Source: Clostridium sp. OS1-26 (GTDB taxonomy: Bacteria; Bacillota; Clostridia; Clostridiales; Clostridiaceae). Taken from it: a stretch of 64,000 nt of DNA. The DNA is taken from NCBI RefSeq assembly GCF_030915445.1, contig NZ_CP133264.1:4807208-4871207 (forward strand). Reading direction: 5' to 3'. The notes beneath the pieces were generated by a model. It was not told where the DNA came from, made no database searches, and worked only from the letters and a program-made list of their open reading frames with translations. Shown here in pieces: positions 28,091 to 36,888 of this stretch. Numbering within the stretch: the stretch's first letter is position 1; each line of letters opens with the position of its first letter. A program made the translations under genes and the position numbers.

Positions 28091-28966
28091 TTATTTCCTT
28101 TTAATAACCGGTATCCATACTTCACTTTTGAATTTTGGTGAAGTTATATCTTTATTCTCATTCCATAAAATTTCTGGTCCTTCTGCTATTTCATAATTTG
28201 AAGATGGAAACCATTCAGAATAAATACGTCCCCAGACATTTTGAAGTGTCTCTGGAAACGGCCCTACTGCTTCAAATACAGCCCATGTTGAAGCTGCAAC
28301 TCTAAGTTCGGCTAGATCACTTGGGCATTCATTATTTGTTGCTACACCAATATAATGATCAAGCTCTCCCTTTTCTTCCATTCTACCTTCCGAAAAGTTT
28401 GTAGATGCACTAATCAATCCTATAGGTTCTACATTAGATAACTCCTTAAGTTTACTGATTTTTTCACCATCTAAGCTTTTCCACATTTCAGAAATCTCTA
28501 GATTTACCCCATTGAAAATAATATGCACCCTTTTCTTAATACCAACTATGCTAAATGCTTCTTTTTCTTCAATACGATAGTTCATTTCATCTCCTCCTTT
28601 TATTGATAATTGGAAGATCATTCTTGGATAAGCTTTTAGAGATTGACCATTGCTTCTGGCTTCAGAAGGAGTTATTCCATGTAACCCTTGAAAAGCCCTT
28701 GTAAAAGAGTCTGCTGAGCTATATCTATATTTTATGGCAACATCAATAACTCTCATATTACTATTATTTAGCTCAAATGCTGCAAGTGTAAGTCGTCTAC
28801 GTCGAATGTACTCCGATAGCGTAACACCAGCAAGGAAAGAGAACATTCTTTGAAAATGATATTCTGAACACAAAGCTATCCTTGCAACTTCTTTCAAGTC
28901 AATATCATTCGTAAGATTTTCTTCAATATAACTAAGCGCTTCGTTCATTCTTTTAAGCGAATCCAT
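28091..28966 (-). CDS. AraC-family regulator with GyrI-like sensor domain
   Basis: 291 residues. Two AraC helix-turn-helices at ~1-105 (DLKEVARIALCSEYHFQRMFSFL; DVAIKYRYSSADSFTRAFQGLHGITPSEAR) are followed by a GyrI/Rob-like small-molecule binding domain (~125-290, FSIVGIKKRVHI, WAVFEAVGPFP, WFPSSNYEIAEGPEI). Such proteins sense amphipathic compounds and drugs and activate efflux. AGGAGGT precedes the ATG. The 3' end overlaps a dispersed repeat. Confidence 0.9.
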   Translation of the reverse strand: MDSLKRMNEALSYIEENLTNDIDLKEVARIALCSEYHFQRMFSFLAGVTLSEYIRRRRLTLAAFELNNSNMRVIDVAIKYRYSSADSFTRAFQGLHGITPSEARSNGQSLKAYPRMIFQLSIKGGDEMNYRIEEKEAFSIVGIKKRVHIIFNGVNLEISEMWKSLDGEKISKLKELSNVEPIGLISASTNFSEGRMEEKGELDHYIGVATNNECPSDLAELRVAASTWAVFEAVGPFPETLQNVWGRIYSEWFPSSNYEIAEGPEILWNENKDITSPKFKSEVWIPVIKRK

Positions 28967-29078
28967 TTTTATGACCTCCTCTCATCAATAGAATAGCAGA
29001 AATTGAAACTATCTATCCGACATTTCTTGCCCCGTTGTGTAGGGTTAATTCTTTTAAATATCAATCAGCATTTAAATA

Positions 29079-29261
29079 TTATATTAGTTGATATAACCCA
29101 TCCCCGGATGTTAGTTTTTCAAGATTATCAAATATCATTTTTTCGTCCAATTCCACCATTGAAGTTTTAACAAAAACTCTATTTTTCATCACTGAAACGC
29201 TTCTTAAAGCTAACACTTTTGCTTTCACTATTCCCACCGATTTTCTGACCGGATAATTCAT
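29079..29261 (-). CDS. Small unidentified ORF
   Basis: 60 residues, no recognised domain and no ribosome site before the ATG. It may be a remnant. Nothing else supportable was seen between 28967 and 29426. Confidence 0.2.
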   Translation of the reverse strand: MNYPVRKSVGIVKAKVLALRSVSVMKNRVFVKTSMVELDEKMIFDNLEKLTSGDGLYQLI

Positions 29262-29426
29262 AGATCAACCACAGAATTCCTGCCTTTTACATCCTCTTGA
29301 ACTGGAAATATAAAGCAGCTTCCTTTAGAACAGAAAGTTTTATTAACGCAATCAATTGCATAGCTGTATCCGTATTATTTCTTATTATTTCATAAAACAA
29401 AATAGCCTCTGAATATACATTTAAAA

Positions 29427-30017
29427 TTATGATTTTAGTTCATCATAAAAACTATTCCATAGACTTATTAAAGTCTTGCCTATATCTTCACTATTCCCCC
29501 TAAAGATGCTCTGCATCTCAACACCGCCGGAGGAGCTTATGAACATGTTCGCTATTTGTTCATCACTCATACTAGAATTAATTTCGCCTTTTTCTCTTGC
29601 AGTGTGAATAATATTCTTCCAACTACTTAGTTGAACCTCTTTAGACTTTTGCAATCTTTCCTGAAAATCCGGAAAAAGTTTTATGGCATCAAAAATTAGA
29701 GAAATATAATTAAAACTTGGTACACTGCCTTCCTCATTTTGTTGCTTTAAATTTTCTGCATAATAATTAATATAATCAATGTAAAAATGATAAAGAGAGT
29801 CTTTATTAAATTGGTTATAGGGAATGTCTAAAACAGAAGAAACCACATCATTGACCAATTCGAGAAAAAGTTGCTCTTTACTTGTAAAATAGTGATAAAA
29901 AGCACCTTTGGACAATCCTGTCTTTTCTACAATCTCTTTAAGAGTAACTTCTTTAAAACTCTTTTGTAGAAAAAGTTTTAAGGTAATATCCAAAATATGT
30001 TCTCTTGTATTTTTCAC
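29427..30017 (-). CDS. TetR-family regulator of the VOC operon
   Basis: 196 residues, GTG start behind AAGGTGG. Helix-turn-helix TLKEIVEKTGLSKGAFYHYFTSKEQLF at residues 23-50. It lies 50 bases downstream of a VOC-family gene; the operon promoter overlaps the palindrome ATACCGA-N4-TCGGTAT, a typical TetR-family operator, so autoregulation is likely. A near-identical copy without operator is at 16843-17433. Confidence 0.9.
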   Translation of the reverse strand: MKNTREHILDITLKLFLQKSFKEVTLKEIVEKTGLSKGAFYHYFTSKEQLFLELVNDVVSSVLDIPYNQFNKDSLYHFYIDYINYYAENLKQQNEEGSVPSFNYISLIFDAIKLFPDFQERLQKSKEVQLSSWKNIIHTAREKGEINSSMSDEQIANMFISSSGGVEMQSIFRGNSEDIGKTLISLWNSFYDELKS

Positions 30018-30067
30018 ACTGTCCCACCTTTCCTCTTAATTTTTTCAATTTGGTAAGGGGCATTATC

Positions 30068-30454
30068 TTAATCAACTAGCACTTGATGAATTTGTATGAG
30101 GTTACCACAAGTATCATTAAATACAGCAATAATAGCTCCTACTGATTTTGTTGGCTTTATAGTAAACTCAACGCCCAGTTGCACCAACCTTTCATACTCC
30201 TTCTCGATATCTTCCACGGCAAAGGATGTTGCTGGTATGCCCTGATCAAAAATGCCTTTTTGATATGTCTCAGCAACAGGGTTATCATTGGGTTCAAGAA
30301 GCAGCTGTGTACCTTTCGGTTCGTCAGGTGATGTAACTGTTATCCAATTTACTTCAGGTATATGTACTTTCTTCACAAAACCCAATACCTCAGTGTAGAA
30401 TTTAAGTGCTTTATTGGTGTCATCTACAAACACACTAGCTAATTCAATTTTCAT
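30068..30454 (-). CDS. VOC-family (glyoxalase/bleomycin-resistance fold) protein
   Basis: 128 residues: two beta-alpha-beta-beta-beta halves (FVDDTNKALKFYTEVLGF; FAVEDIEKEYERLVQLGVEFT; VFNDTCGNLIQIHQV). The C-terminal metal-ligand-like glutamate is replaced by glutamine in NLIQIHQ. Members include glyoxalases, dioxygenases and antibiotic-binding proteins; specific role unknown. AAGGAGGAAG precedes the ATG. First gene of a TetR-regulated operon. Confidence 0.87.
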   Translation of the reverse strand: MKIELASVFVDDTNKALKFYTEVLGFVKKVHIPEVNWITVTSPDEPKGTQLLLEPNDNPVAETYQKGIFDQGIPATSFAVEDIEKEYERLVQLGVEFTIKPTKSVGAIIAVFNDTCGNLIQIHQVLVD

Positions 30455-30533
30455 ATCATCTTCCTCCTTAATATATTGGTATTCTTTTCAAATCGTATTT
30501 AACAGAAATGTAATTATTATAAAGCTATTTCAA

Positions 30534-30586
30534 ATACCGACCGTTCGGTATGTTTGAATAGTAACATTATGCTATACTGTTGTCAA
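30534..30586 (-). promoter_or_regulatory. VOC-tetR promoter with TetR operator
   Basis: Minus strand: TTGACA (30581-30586), 17-base spacer, TACTAT (30558-30563). The operator ATACCGACCGTTCGGTAT (30534-30551) with 7-bp arms starts six bases after the -10 and so covers the start site. Confidence 0.85.
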
Positions 30587-30723
30587 GGATATTATTTCTT
30601 GTTTCAAATACATAATGACAGAGAAAAAGTGTGTCTACAGAAACATAAACACACTAATTATAACTATGTTACTTTTCTGAAACGTGCAACAAGGAGCCCT
30701 CCAGTTCGTTGTTTGTGCAAAAT

Positions 30724-31080
30724 TTAGACTCTGAGCGAGCCACGGAATCCCCTGGCGCTATAGTAAGATTCCGCACCATTATGATATACGAAGACATTGC
30801 CGTAGCGGAAATCAGCAAAGATGGCACCGCCGAGTTTTCTAATCTCAGAAGGTGTTTTCAACCAGCTCGACGTCTTCATATCAAAATTCCCAAGTTTCTG
30901 CAGCTCGCGATATTGTTCTTCCGTTAGAAGTTCAATGCCAATGGCAGCTGCCATATCAATAGCACTATTTTCCGGTTTATGTGCTTTCCTTGACTCCAGA
31001 GCCTCACGGCCGTAACAAACACTTCTGCGGCCTTTAGGACTTTCCGCTGAACAATCATAAAAATCAGGTCATCCGTATCA
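30724..31080 (-). pseudogene. 5'-truncated DUF4256 gene
   Basis: The open frame has motifs FYDCSAESPKGRRSVCYGRE, KPENSAIDMAAAIG, KTPSEIRKLGGAIF and GAESYYSARGFRGSLRV, typical of DUF4256 (~185 residues). Only the last ~118 residues remain and the frame runs directly into the rph stop codon (31078-31080), so the 5' part was lost when rph was joined here. Confidence 0.75.
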
Positions 31081-33690
31081 TAGGATTTCTACATACCCTT
31101 CTGTTCCATGAACGCGAATTTGCTGCCCATCTTTTATCAGTTTAGTAGCATTTTCTACTCCGACAACTGCTGGTAATCCATATTCACGTGCTATAACTGC
31201 TCCATGGGTCATCAGTCCACCAACTTCGGTGACTAGGCCTTTTATGGATACGAACAATGGTGTCCAGCTAGGGTCAGTAAAGGCGGTAACTAATATATCT
31301 CCTTCTTCTAGATCAGCATCTTCCATGTTTAAGATGACACGTGCTCTTCCCTCTACAACTCCAGACGAAACTGGGAGACCTGCAATAGCGCCCGCTGGGA
31401 GATTTTCTCGTTTGTACTCACCTGTAATAATTTCACCATCAGAGGTCATAACACGTGGTGGAGTTAGCTTTTCATTTAATTTGTGCTCATTTTTCCTTTT
31501 GCTTATAATCTCACAATCAAGTTTATTTGTGCGTATTACTTCGCGAAGTTCTTCAAAATTAAGGTAGTAAATATCTTCTTTTTCATGAATAACGCCCTCT
31601 TGCACGAGCCTTTCCGCTTCTTTCATTAAAGCTTGCTTATAAACAAAGTAGCGACTAACCATGCCGTATTTTGGATATTCGCGATAGCCAATAAAATTCC
31701 GAATTAAGTCAATTTTTCTTTTTGTTTCTTTGGCTTTTTGTTCACCATCCGGTAATTGTTTCAATCGTTCTAATAACTCTTGTTCTTTTTTCAAAGCCTC
31801 CTGTCGCCCTTGCTCAAATTTCCTTTTGCCAGCATTAGGCCCAAAGTTCTTGATGTTATTAAGAATCATGGGGACAAGTGTAATTGGCTTTTCGCTAAAG
31901 CGGGTTCTAGTTATATCGATTTCTCCACTGCATCGCATTCCATATTTGCTCAGATAAGACAAGATTTCATCTCGCGTTTCCTGTCCACCATGGAACTTAA
32001 CTACTTCCTCCAAAAAGTTATCGTCTTTTACATGTTGTAAATACTCAACTACTTCTGGATAAGGACGAATCACATCTGCCACATCCATTAGTGCCAGACC
32101 CATTTCCGAAGTAATGTTGCTTGGTACAGATTGAGAAAGGGTATCTGCTGCGTTTTTTTCACCTAACCAATCGTTCATCTTTTCATTAATCCAAAGTGAA
32201 GCATTTATAGCAGCCATAAATACAGCTGTACTTTGTGGGTCAAATAAAATCCTCTTTAACTCATTTGTATCTTCTAGAATAAAATCAATTAAATCTGCTC
32301 CAGATTTCCTTTGAATTTTTTGTTTTAACTCTTCTATGGAGGCTTCACTCTTCTTAATCAAATCAGAAACGATTGTCGGGTTGCTTTCGATTTGCTCCTC
32401 TAAATTCGGGGTCGGCACACTTTTATTACTTTTACGATCACTCTTTTCCACTTTATCATTAGGTAAACATTTTATGAAATCTCGCTCTATTATGGTCTTA
32501 ACTGCATCCTCTGTGAGCGGCTCGAGTTGTTTCATATTATTTAATAACATCTCTCTGCTATCTGGTGAAGCCAGCATTGGTGCCACATCAACAAACAACC
32601 TTCCACCAGCTTTAAACCAGCGGCCAAAAGATATTAATTCCTTTAAAGACATTCCGAGCGGCTTCAAGGGGTCGGTCATCATTTGTTGATGGCCGACAGA
32701 TAAATAAACGTGCTTTTCATCATCATTAGCTTCAGGGATAGGGTATAAAGTAGTAATTGGTCGACTCTGGACAATATAAAATGTATCATGAGCCAAACAC
32801 CATTCGATGTCTTGTGGGTAGCCAAAATGTTCTTCGATATTTCTTCCCATGTGCGCGAGGCTCAAAATCTGTTCATCCGCCAGCGCTTGCCCATTTTGTA
32901 TTTCAGGCTCAATCTCCATTTCTTTCGTACCACCATCTTCCAAGGCATAGAAGCCTAGCTTCTTGGTGGATATCTTCTTATCCACAATCTTGCCGCTTTG
33001 TACTTTATAGTTATCAGCATTCACAAGTCCAGAGACCAGGGCCTCACCAAGTCCGAAGCTGGCATCAATGGATAACACCTTCCTATTAGAAGTTACAGGA
33101 TCGGCAGTAAACAAAATTCCTGATACCTCTGGGAAGATCATCTTTTGGACAACCACAGACAGGTGGACCTTACGATGGTCGAAGCCATTTTGAAGGCGGT
33201 AAGTTACTGCCCTTTCAGTAAATAGCGATGCCCAGCACTTGCTTACATGCTTTAAGATTGCCTCCCTTCCGATAACGTTCAAATACGTATCTTGTTGGCC
33301 GGCAAAGGAAGCAGTCGGTAAATCCTCCGCCGTTGCGCTGGAACGCACAGCATAGGCATCCTTTTCACCAAACTTTGTGAGAAAAATTGCAATCTCTTCT
33401 TCTATATCCTTTGAAATAGCTATACTTTCGATGACCATGCGAATTTTCTTGCTAACTTCACTAACCTTTTCTCTGTCTTCCACTCTAAGCTGCGTTAATT
33501 CATCTAATAAACTGTTAAGTTCCTCATTATGTTCAGTTATCTTTTTATATGCTTCTGTAGTAACACAAAAACCATCCGGTACCAGTATTCCCTCTACTTT
33601 GGATAGTTCCCCCAGGTTGGCGCCTTTACCCCCAACTACGAAAAGCTTAGTTTTGTCAATTTCCTGAAAGCTAAGCACATATGAATTCAT
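31078..33690 (-). CDS. rph: Rifampin phosphotransferase (PEP-synthase-like)
   Basis: 870 residues, the length of Listeria/Paenibacillus RPH. Domain order: N-terminal PPDK ATP-grasp (VVGGKGANLGELSK; AVRSSATAEDLPTASFAGQQDTYLN; QDIEWC), a central domain, and a C-terminal swivelling phosphohistidine domain (GGLMTHGAVIAREYGLPAVVG with the transferring His; ending HGTEGYVEIL). RPH uses ATP to phosphorylate rifamycins at the C21 hydroxyl. The start at 33690 has AAGGAG 7 bases upstream. A broken relative lies at 53692-55364. Confidence 0.85.
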   Translation of the reverse strand: MNSYVLSFQEIDKTKLFVVGGKGANLGELSKVEGILVPDGFCVTTEAYKKITEHNEELNSLLDELTQLRVEDREKVSEVSKKIRMVIESIAISKDIEEEIAIFLTKFGEKDAYAVRSSATAEDLPTASFAGQQDTYLNVIGREAILKHVSKCWASLFTERAVTYRLQNGFDHRKVHLSVVVQKMIFPEVSGILFTADPVTSNRKVLSIDASFGLGEALVSGLVNADNYKVQSGKIVDKKISTKKLGFYALEDGGTKEMEIEPEIQNGQALADEQILSLAHMGRNIEEHFGYPQDIEWCLAHDTFYIVQSRPITTLYPIPEANDDEKHVYLSVGHQQMMTDPLKPLGMSLKELISFGRWFKAGGRLFVDVAPMLASPDSREMLLNNMKQLEPLTEDAVKTIIERDFIKCLPNDKVEKSDRKSNKSVPTPNLEEQIESNPTIVSDLIKKSEASIEELKQKIQRKSGADLIDFILEDTNELKRILFDPQSTAVFMAAINASLWINEKMNDWLGEKNAADTLSQSVPSNITSEMGLALMDVADVIRPYPEVVEYLQHVKDDNFLEEVVKFHGGQETRDEILSYLSKYGMRCSGEIDITRTRFSEKPITLVPMILNNIKNFGPNAGKRKFEQGRQEALKKEQELLERLKQLPDGEQKAKETKRKIDLIRNFIGYREYPKYGMVSRYFVYKQALMKEAERLVQEGVIHEKEDIYYLNFEELREVIRTNKLDCEIISKRKNEHKLNEKLTPPRVMTSDGEIITGEYKRENLPAGAIAGLPVSSGVVEGRARVILNMEDADLEEGDILVTAFTDPSWTPLFVSIKGLVTEVGGLMTHGAVIAREYGLPAVVGVENATKLIKDGQQIRVHGTEGYVEIL

Positions 33691-33763
33691 ACACATTCTC
33701 CTTTCTCCTTTCAGTCGGAACCGATCGTAGTTTAACCTACTCTCTCCCACTCGCAAACTACTC

Positions 33764-33788
33764 GTTAAAGGTCATTCAGACCTTTAAC
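33764..33788 (-). other. Hairpin in the rph leader
   Basis: A perfect 10-bp stem (GTTAAAGGTC/GACCTTTAAC, 5-base loop) lies 74 bases upstream of the rph start. No U-run follows, so termination is unlikely; it could be an mRNA-stability or regulatory structure. Confidence 0.4.
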
Positions 33789-33981
33789 CCCTTTTCTAGG
33801 TATAGGTGAATCAATTCTCTATGAAATGATATCTGTTCCTATAATACACACAATAAGCGCAAATTATAAGCCTGTTATTTAAAAATTTCATATGATATAA
33901 TAAAAGTGGGAGAGTAGTTGATTTTTTAACAAAACAAATTGTTTACGTCCCTCGTGGGTTTTAGTAAGTACAGCGAATTTG

Positions 33982-34104
33982 CTACTTCTTTAGCTTTTTT
34001 ATTTCTTCTTCTTTTCCTTTCTTCTCAGCAGTTTTTAATTCTGCTTTAAGATCATCTTCGTATATTTCTCTCTCTTCACTATCTAAATACATAATATCTA
34101 GCTT
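33982..34104 (-). pseudogene. C-terminal remnant of an Rpn/PD-(D/E)XK transposase-like protein
   Basis: The frame reads LDIMYLDSEEREIYEDDLKA, then a lysine/glutamate-rich tail with stop at 33982-33984. This charged helical end is typical of Rpn-family recombination-promoting nucleases. The catalytic part is missing; it joins directly to the tetR stop. Confidence 0.45.
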
Positions 34105-34106
34105 TT

Positions 34107-34736
34107 CTATTGCTTTTTATATTTTAAACCTTTAATAATGAGTTTTAGTCCGAATTCAAAAGTGTCTTGTACACCGTTTTCAACAATATTTATTACATCA
34201 GAAGTCAATGCATCAATATCTGTATCACCTTGAGATTCTTTAAACTTCTGAATAGATGCTGATTTTAATATTCCTCTCTTATTTCGTGTTTGTTCCTCAA
34301 TTACACATCCTATAGTAAATTGGCTCATTGTCAGCATTGCCATCTGAGCTTCACTCTCAGAAAAACCTGCTCGCATGAGATATTCAATTTTAGGTGCTAA
34401 TTTAATAAGATCATTATAAATAGGAATTGATCCAGCATGAAGCATTGCTCCATCTGGATAAGCTAATAGAGCATTTCTAAAGCTACATGCATTATCAATA
34501 AACCACTTTTCCCATTGTTTAGTATCTTGCGGTGTCTCAATTGTGTGATATCTAGTCATTATAGTAAATGCCATTTCACCAAGTAGTGTTGCCTTATCTT
34601 TTACATGCCAATAAAGTGACGCTGATTCAACTCCTAATCTCTGTGCTAAACGCCGAGTTGTAATAGCTTCTAATCCACCCTCTTTAAGAAGTTCAAGTGC
34701 CATCTCTATGACCTCTTCACGTTTTATCTTTGCCAT
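34107..34736 (-). CDS. TetR-class repressor of the divergent DHA2 pump
   Basis: 209 residues. Like tetracycline repressors it begins with EVIEMALELLKEGGLEAITTRRLAQRLGVESASLYWHVKDK and has a TetR_C-type core (LLAYPDGAMLHAGS). The divergent intergenic region holds two perfect CTATCACTGATAG operators and a third weaker one next to this gene, essentially the tetO core, so it should control both directions and may bind tetracycline-like ligands. AAGGAG precedes the ATG. Confidence 0.9.
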   Translation of the reverse strand: MAKIKREEVIEMALELLKEGGLEAITTRRLAQRLGVESASLYWHVKDKATLLGEMAFTIMTRYHTIETPQDTKQWEKWFIDNACSFRNALLAYPDGAMLHAGSIPIYNDLIKLAPKIEYLMRAGFSESEAQMAMLTMSQFTIGCVIEEQTRNKRGILKSASIQKFKESQGDTDIDALTSDVINIVENGVQDTFEFGLKLIIKGLKYKKQ

Positions 34737-34770
34737 ATTTAAAAGTTCTCCTTATTCACGTTTTTAAAAC

Positions 34771-34783
34771 CTATCAATGATAT
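34771..34783. promoter_or_regulatory. Degenerate tetO-like site near tetR start
   Basis: CTATCAATGATAT, one base off the CTATCANTGATAG core, 35 bases upstream of the repressor's start codon. Confidence 0.5.
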
Positions 34784-34897
34784 ATTATATCTAACATCTT
34801 TCTTTTGCAATATATATATTGAGGAATCTGCTGCTATATTTACAATATTGTTTTTCAAAGCTCAAAACTGTATTTGAAATTTTAATTTAATAATATA

Positions 34898-34957
34898 TTG
34901 ACAAATCTATCACTGATAGAGTAGAATTAAGTCATTCGCAAAACCTATCACTGATAG
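34898..34957 (+). promoter_or_regulatory. Pump promoter with two tetO-like operators
   Basis: TTGACA (34898-34903) and TAGAAT (34922-34927), 18 bp apart, flank the operator CTATCACTGATAG (34907-34919). A second identical operator lies at 34945-34957, 38 bp downstream, just past the expected start site. This is the geometry of a tetracycline-type repressed promoter. Confidence 0.85.
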
Positions 34958-35008
34958 ATTTGTGATAATTTTATAGTTTACAATTAATATCTGAAAGGAG
35001 CTAAAACT

Positions 35009-35332
35009 ATGAATTTTAATAAAAACAGTATACTGAAACAGTCTAGTCATATGCAGATGTACTGGGGTGTACCAATAGAAAAGGAATATCTATTGAAAAA
35101 TTTGTCATCAACTCTCGAATTCGCAGAAAACCTGGACAAGTATTTTGCGGCTGATGTTACTGATGTTGTACCTAACAAATACATAGTTACTGAAATAAAC
35201 GACTATCATGCCTTAGAAGTTACTGATCCTATCAAGCGGGTTTCACATGGTTGCACTTGTGTTTATGTGGATTCTGTGGGATCTAGAAGCTGCTCATGCA
35301 GAATGAATCTATTATGTTTTAGGGAGATATAG
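35009..35332 (+). CDS. Small cysteine-containing hypothetical protein
   Basis: 107 residues, not recognised. It starts behind AAAGGAG and ends 13 bases before the pump gene, so it is first in the TetR-controlled operon. The C-terminus has CTCVYVDSVGSRSCSC (four Cys in 16 residues). No membrane segment. It could be an accessory protein of the pump or a fragment of a larger one. Confidence 0.6.
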   Translation: MNFNKNSILKQSSHMQMYWGVPIEKEYLLKNLSSTLEFAENLDKYFAADVTDVVPNKYIVTEINDYHALEVTDPIKRVSHGCTCVYVDSVGSRSCSCRMNLLCFREI

Positions 35333-35345
35333 GAGGAGACTAGCA

Positions 35346-36764
35346 ATGATTAACAATGATAAAAAATTCAATAAAAGTGAGCCCATACCGTTTATTCTAT
35401 TTTGGCAGGCTATAATTATAGTTATTGGAGCATTTACTTCGATGTTATCTTCGACGATGCTTAATGTTGCTCTGCCATCAATTGCAGCAAGCTTACATAC
35501 TTCAAGTTCAATTGTACAATGGATATCGACAGGATATTTTTTATCTCTGGCCGCAGGTGTTCCGCTAAGTGCATGGCTGTCCCGTAAATTAGGGCCAACC
35601 AAGCTTTGGCTAACCAGCTTAGTTTTGTTCTCGTTTTTTTCAATATTGTGCGCTGAGTCAAAGGTTATTTACATGCTTATAATTTGCAGAGTTCTGCAAG
35701 GCTTGTCAGGTGGCCTTCTTGTACCGGCTGGACAAATAGTTATGAGTATGGCAGCTGGTAAAAAACGACTTGGCAGAGTTGTGAGCATTGTAGGTATTGC
35801 AGTTGTTCTTGCGCCAACGATTGGTACAACTTTAAGTAATGCTATTCTAAGCAGATTAGATTGGACTTGGCTATTTTGGATCAACCTTCCTCTTTGTTTA
35901 GCTGCATTTTTCATGGGATTTAAATGGCTTCCCAAAATCAAGCTCGATGAGGCGGGCAAATTTGATTGGATTGGCTTTTCATTGATAACAATTGGCCTAC
36001 CGGTACTTATTTATGGTATTACCTCTATTGGTAATACGACAAGCATTAGTTCAACCAATACATCAGTACTAATAATTATCGGAATTGTTTTTTTGGTTGG
36101 TTTTATTATAAGGTCGTTAAGTCTGGACAAACCAATATTGCAAATAAGGTTATTTGGTAATGGAATATTTTCAGTAGCTGCTATCGTCATGTTTTTAGGT
36201 GGTGCTATAAACTTTGGAGCACAAGTTCTTCTTCCTCATTACTTAACAGATGCTCGCGGTATGAACTTGCTTGCTACAAGTATATTGATATTATCTCAAG
36301 TAATAGGAACTGCTATTGGTTTCCCGCTTGCGGGTTGGTTCACAGACAGACATGGAGCTGGAAGAGTTATATTTGCAGGATGTACCATATTGGCTTTATC
36401 TACGCTATTGTTTGCTTCTTTTAGTATGAATACGGGAATGCCTTTAGTTGTCTTCGCTTTTTTCGTGTGGGGATTAGGCTCAGCAATGACTACTGTTCCC
36501 GCCATGACCGCTGGTCTAACCACTGTTACTCCTGATCAGACAGCAGATTCGGCACCTATACTGAATATGCTGCAGCGAACAGGAGCGTCCATAGGAACAG
36601 CTACAATCACTTTACTATATACTAGAAATTTAACTAGCAACTTAAACCAAGCCTACACTTTATCTGCTTTTAGAAATGTCACTTGGTTGTTATTTGGTAG
36701 TGTAATATTACTCCTAATATTATCCTTAATTCTAGTATTTGAAGAAATAAAAAAAGCACGCTAG
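35346..36764 (+). CDS. MFS drug exporter, DHA2 (EmrB/QacA) family
   Basis: 472 residues, about 14 membrane helices. MFS motif A appears as LSRKLGPTKLW, motif C region as VVLAPTIGTTLSNAI, and there is the RVLQGLSGGLLVPAGQ helix 4. Proton-coupled drug efflux is expected; the tetO-like control suggests a polyketide-type ligand. GGAGGAG precedes the ATG. Confidence 0.9.
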   Translation: MINNDKKFNKSEPIPFILFWQAIIIVIGAFTSMLSSTMLNVALPSIAASLHTSSSIVQWISTGYFLSLAAGVPLSAWLSRKLGPTKLWLTSLVLFSFFSILCAESKVIYMLIICRVLQGLSGGLLVPAGQIVMSMAAGKKRLGRVVSIVGIAVVLAPTIGTTLSNAILSRLDWTWLFWINLPLCLAAFFMGFKWLPKIKLDEAGKFDWIGFSLITIGLPVLIYGITSIGNTTSISSTNTSVLIIIGIVFLVGFIIRSLSLDKPILQIRLFGNGIFSVAAIVMFLGGAINFGAQVLLPHYLTDARGMNLLATSILILSQVIGTAIGFPLAGWFTDRHGAGRVIFAGCTILALSTLLFASFSMNTGMPLVVFAFFVWGLGSAMTTVPAMTAGLTTVTPDQTADSAPILNMLQRTGASIGTATITLLYTRNLTSNLNQAYTLSAFRNVTWLLFGSVILLLILSLILVFEEIKKAR

Positions 36765-36801
36765 TTAGTTTTATGTAAGCGTCAAAAAATCTCTGTATAG
36801 A

Positions 36802-36850
36802 AAAATAATGCCGCTTGGACCTGGTAAGGTCCAAGCGGCAAATTATTTTT
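36802..36850. terminator. Bidirectional terminator between convergent genes
   Basis: GCCGCTTGGACC and its complement with flanking A and T runs on both strands, between the pump (+) and radical SAM (-) genes. Confidence 0.85.
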
Positions 36851-36888
36851 TCTGGCTTTTTTAAGGAAAGACAAAATGACAAGTCACT

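Noticed and set aside
31078..33690. Phosphoenolpyruvate synthase (PpsA)
   Set aside because: Length, C-terminal HGTEGYVEIL and domain order match rifampin phosphotransferase; no PEP/pyruvate-binding TIM barrel.
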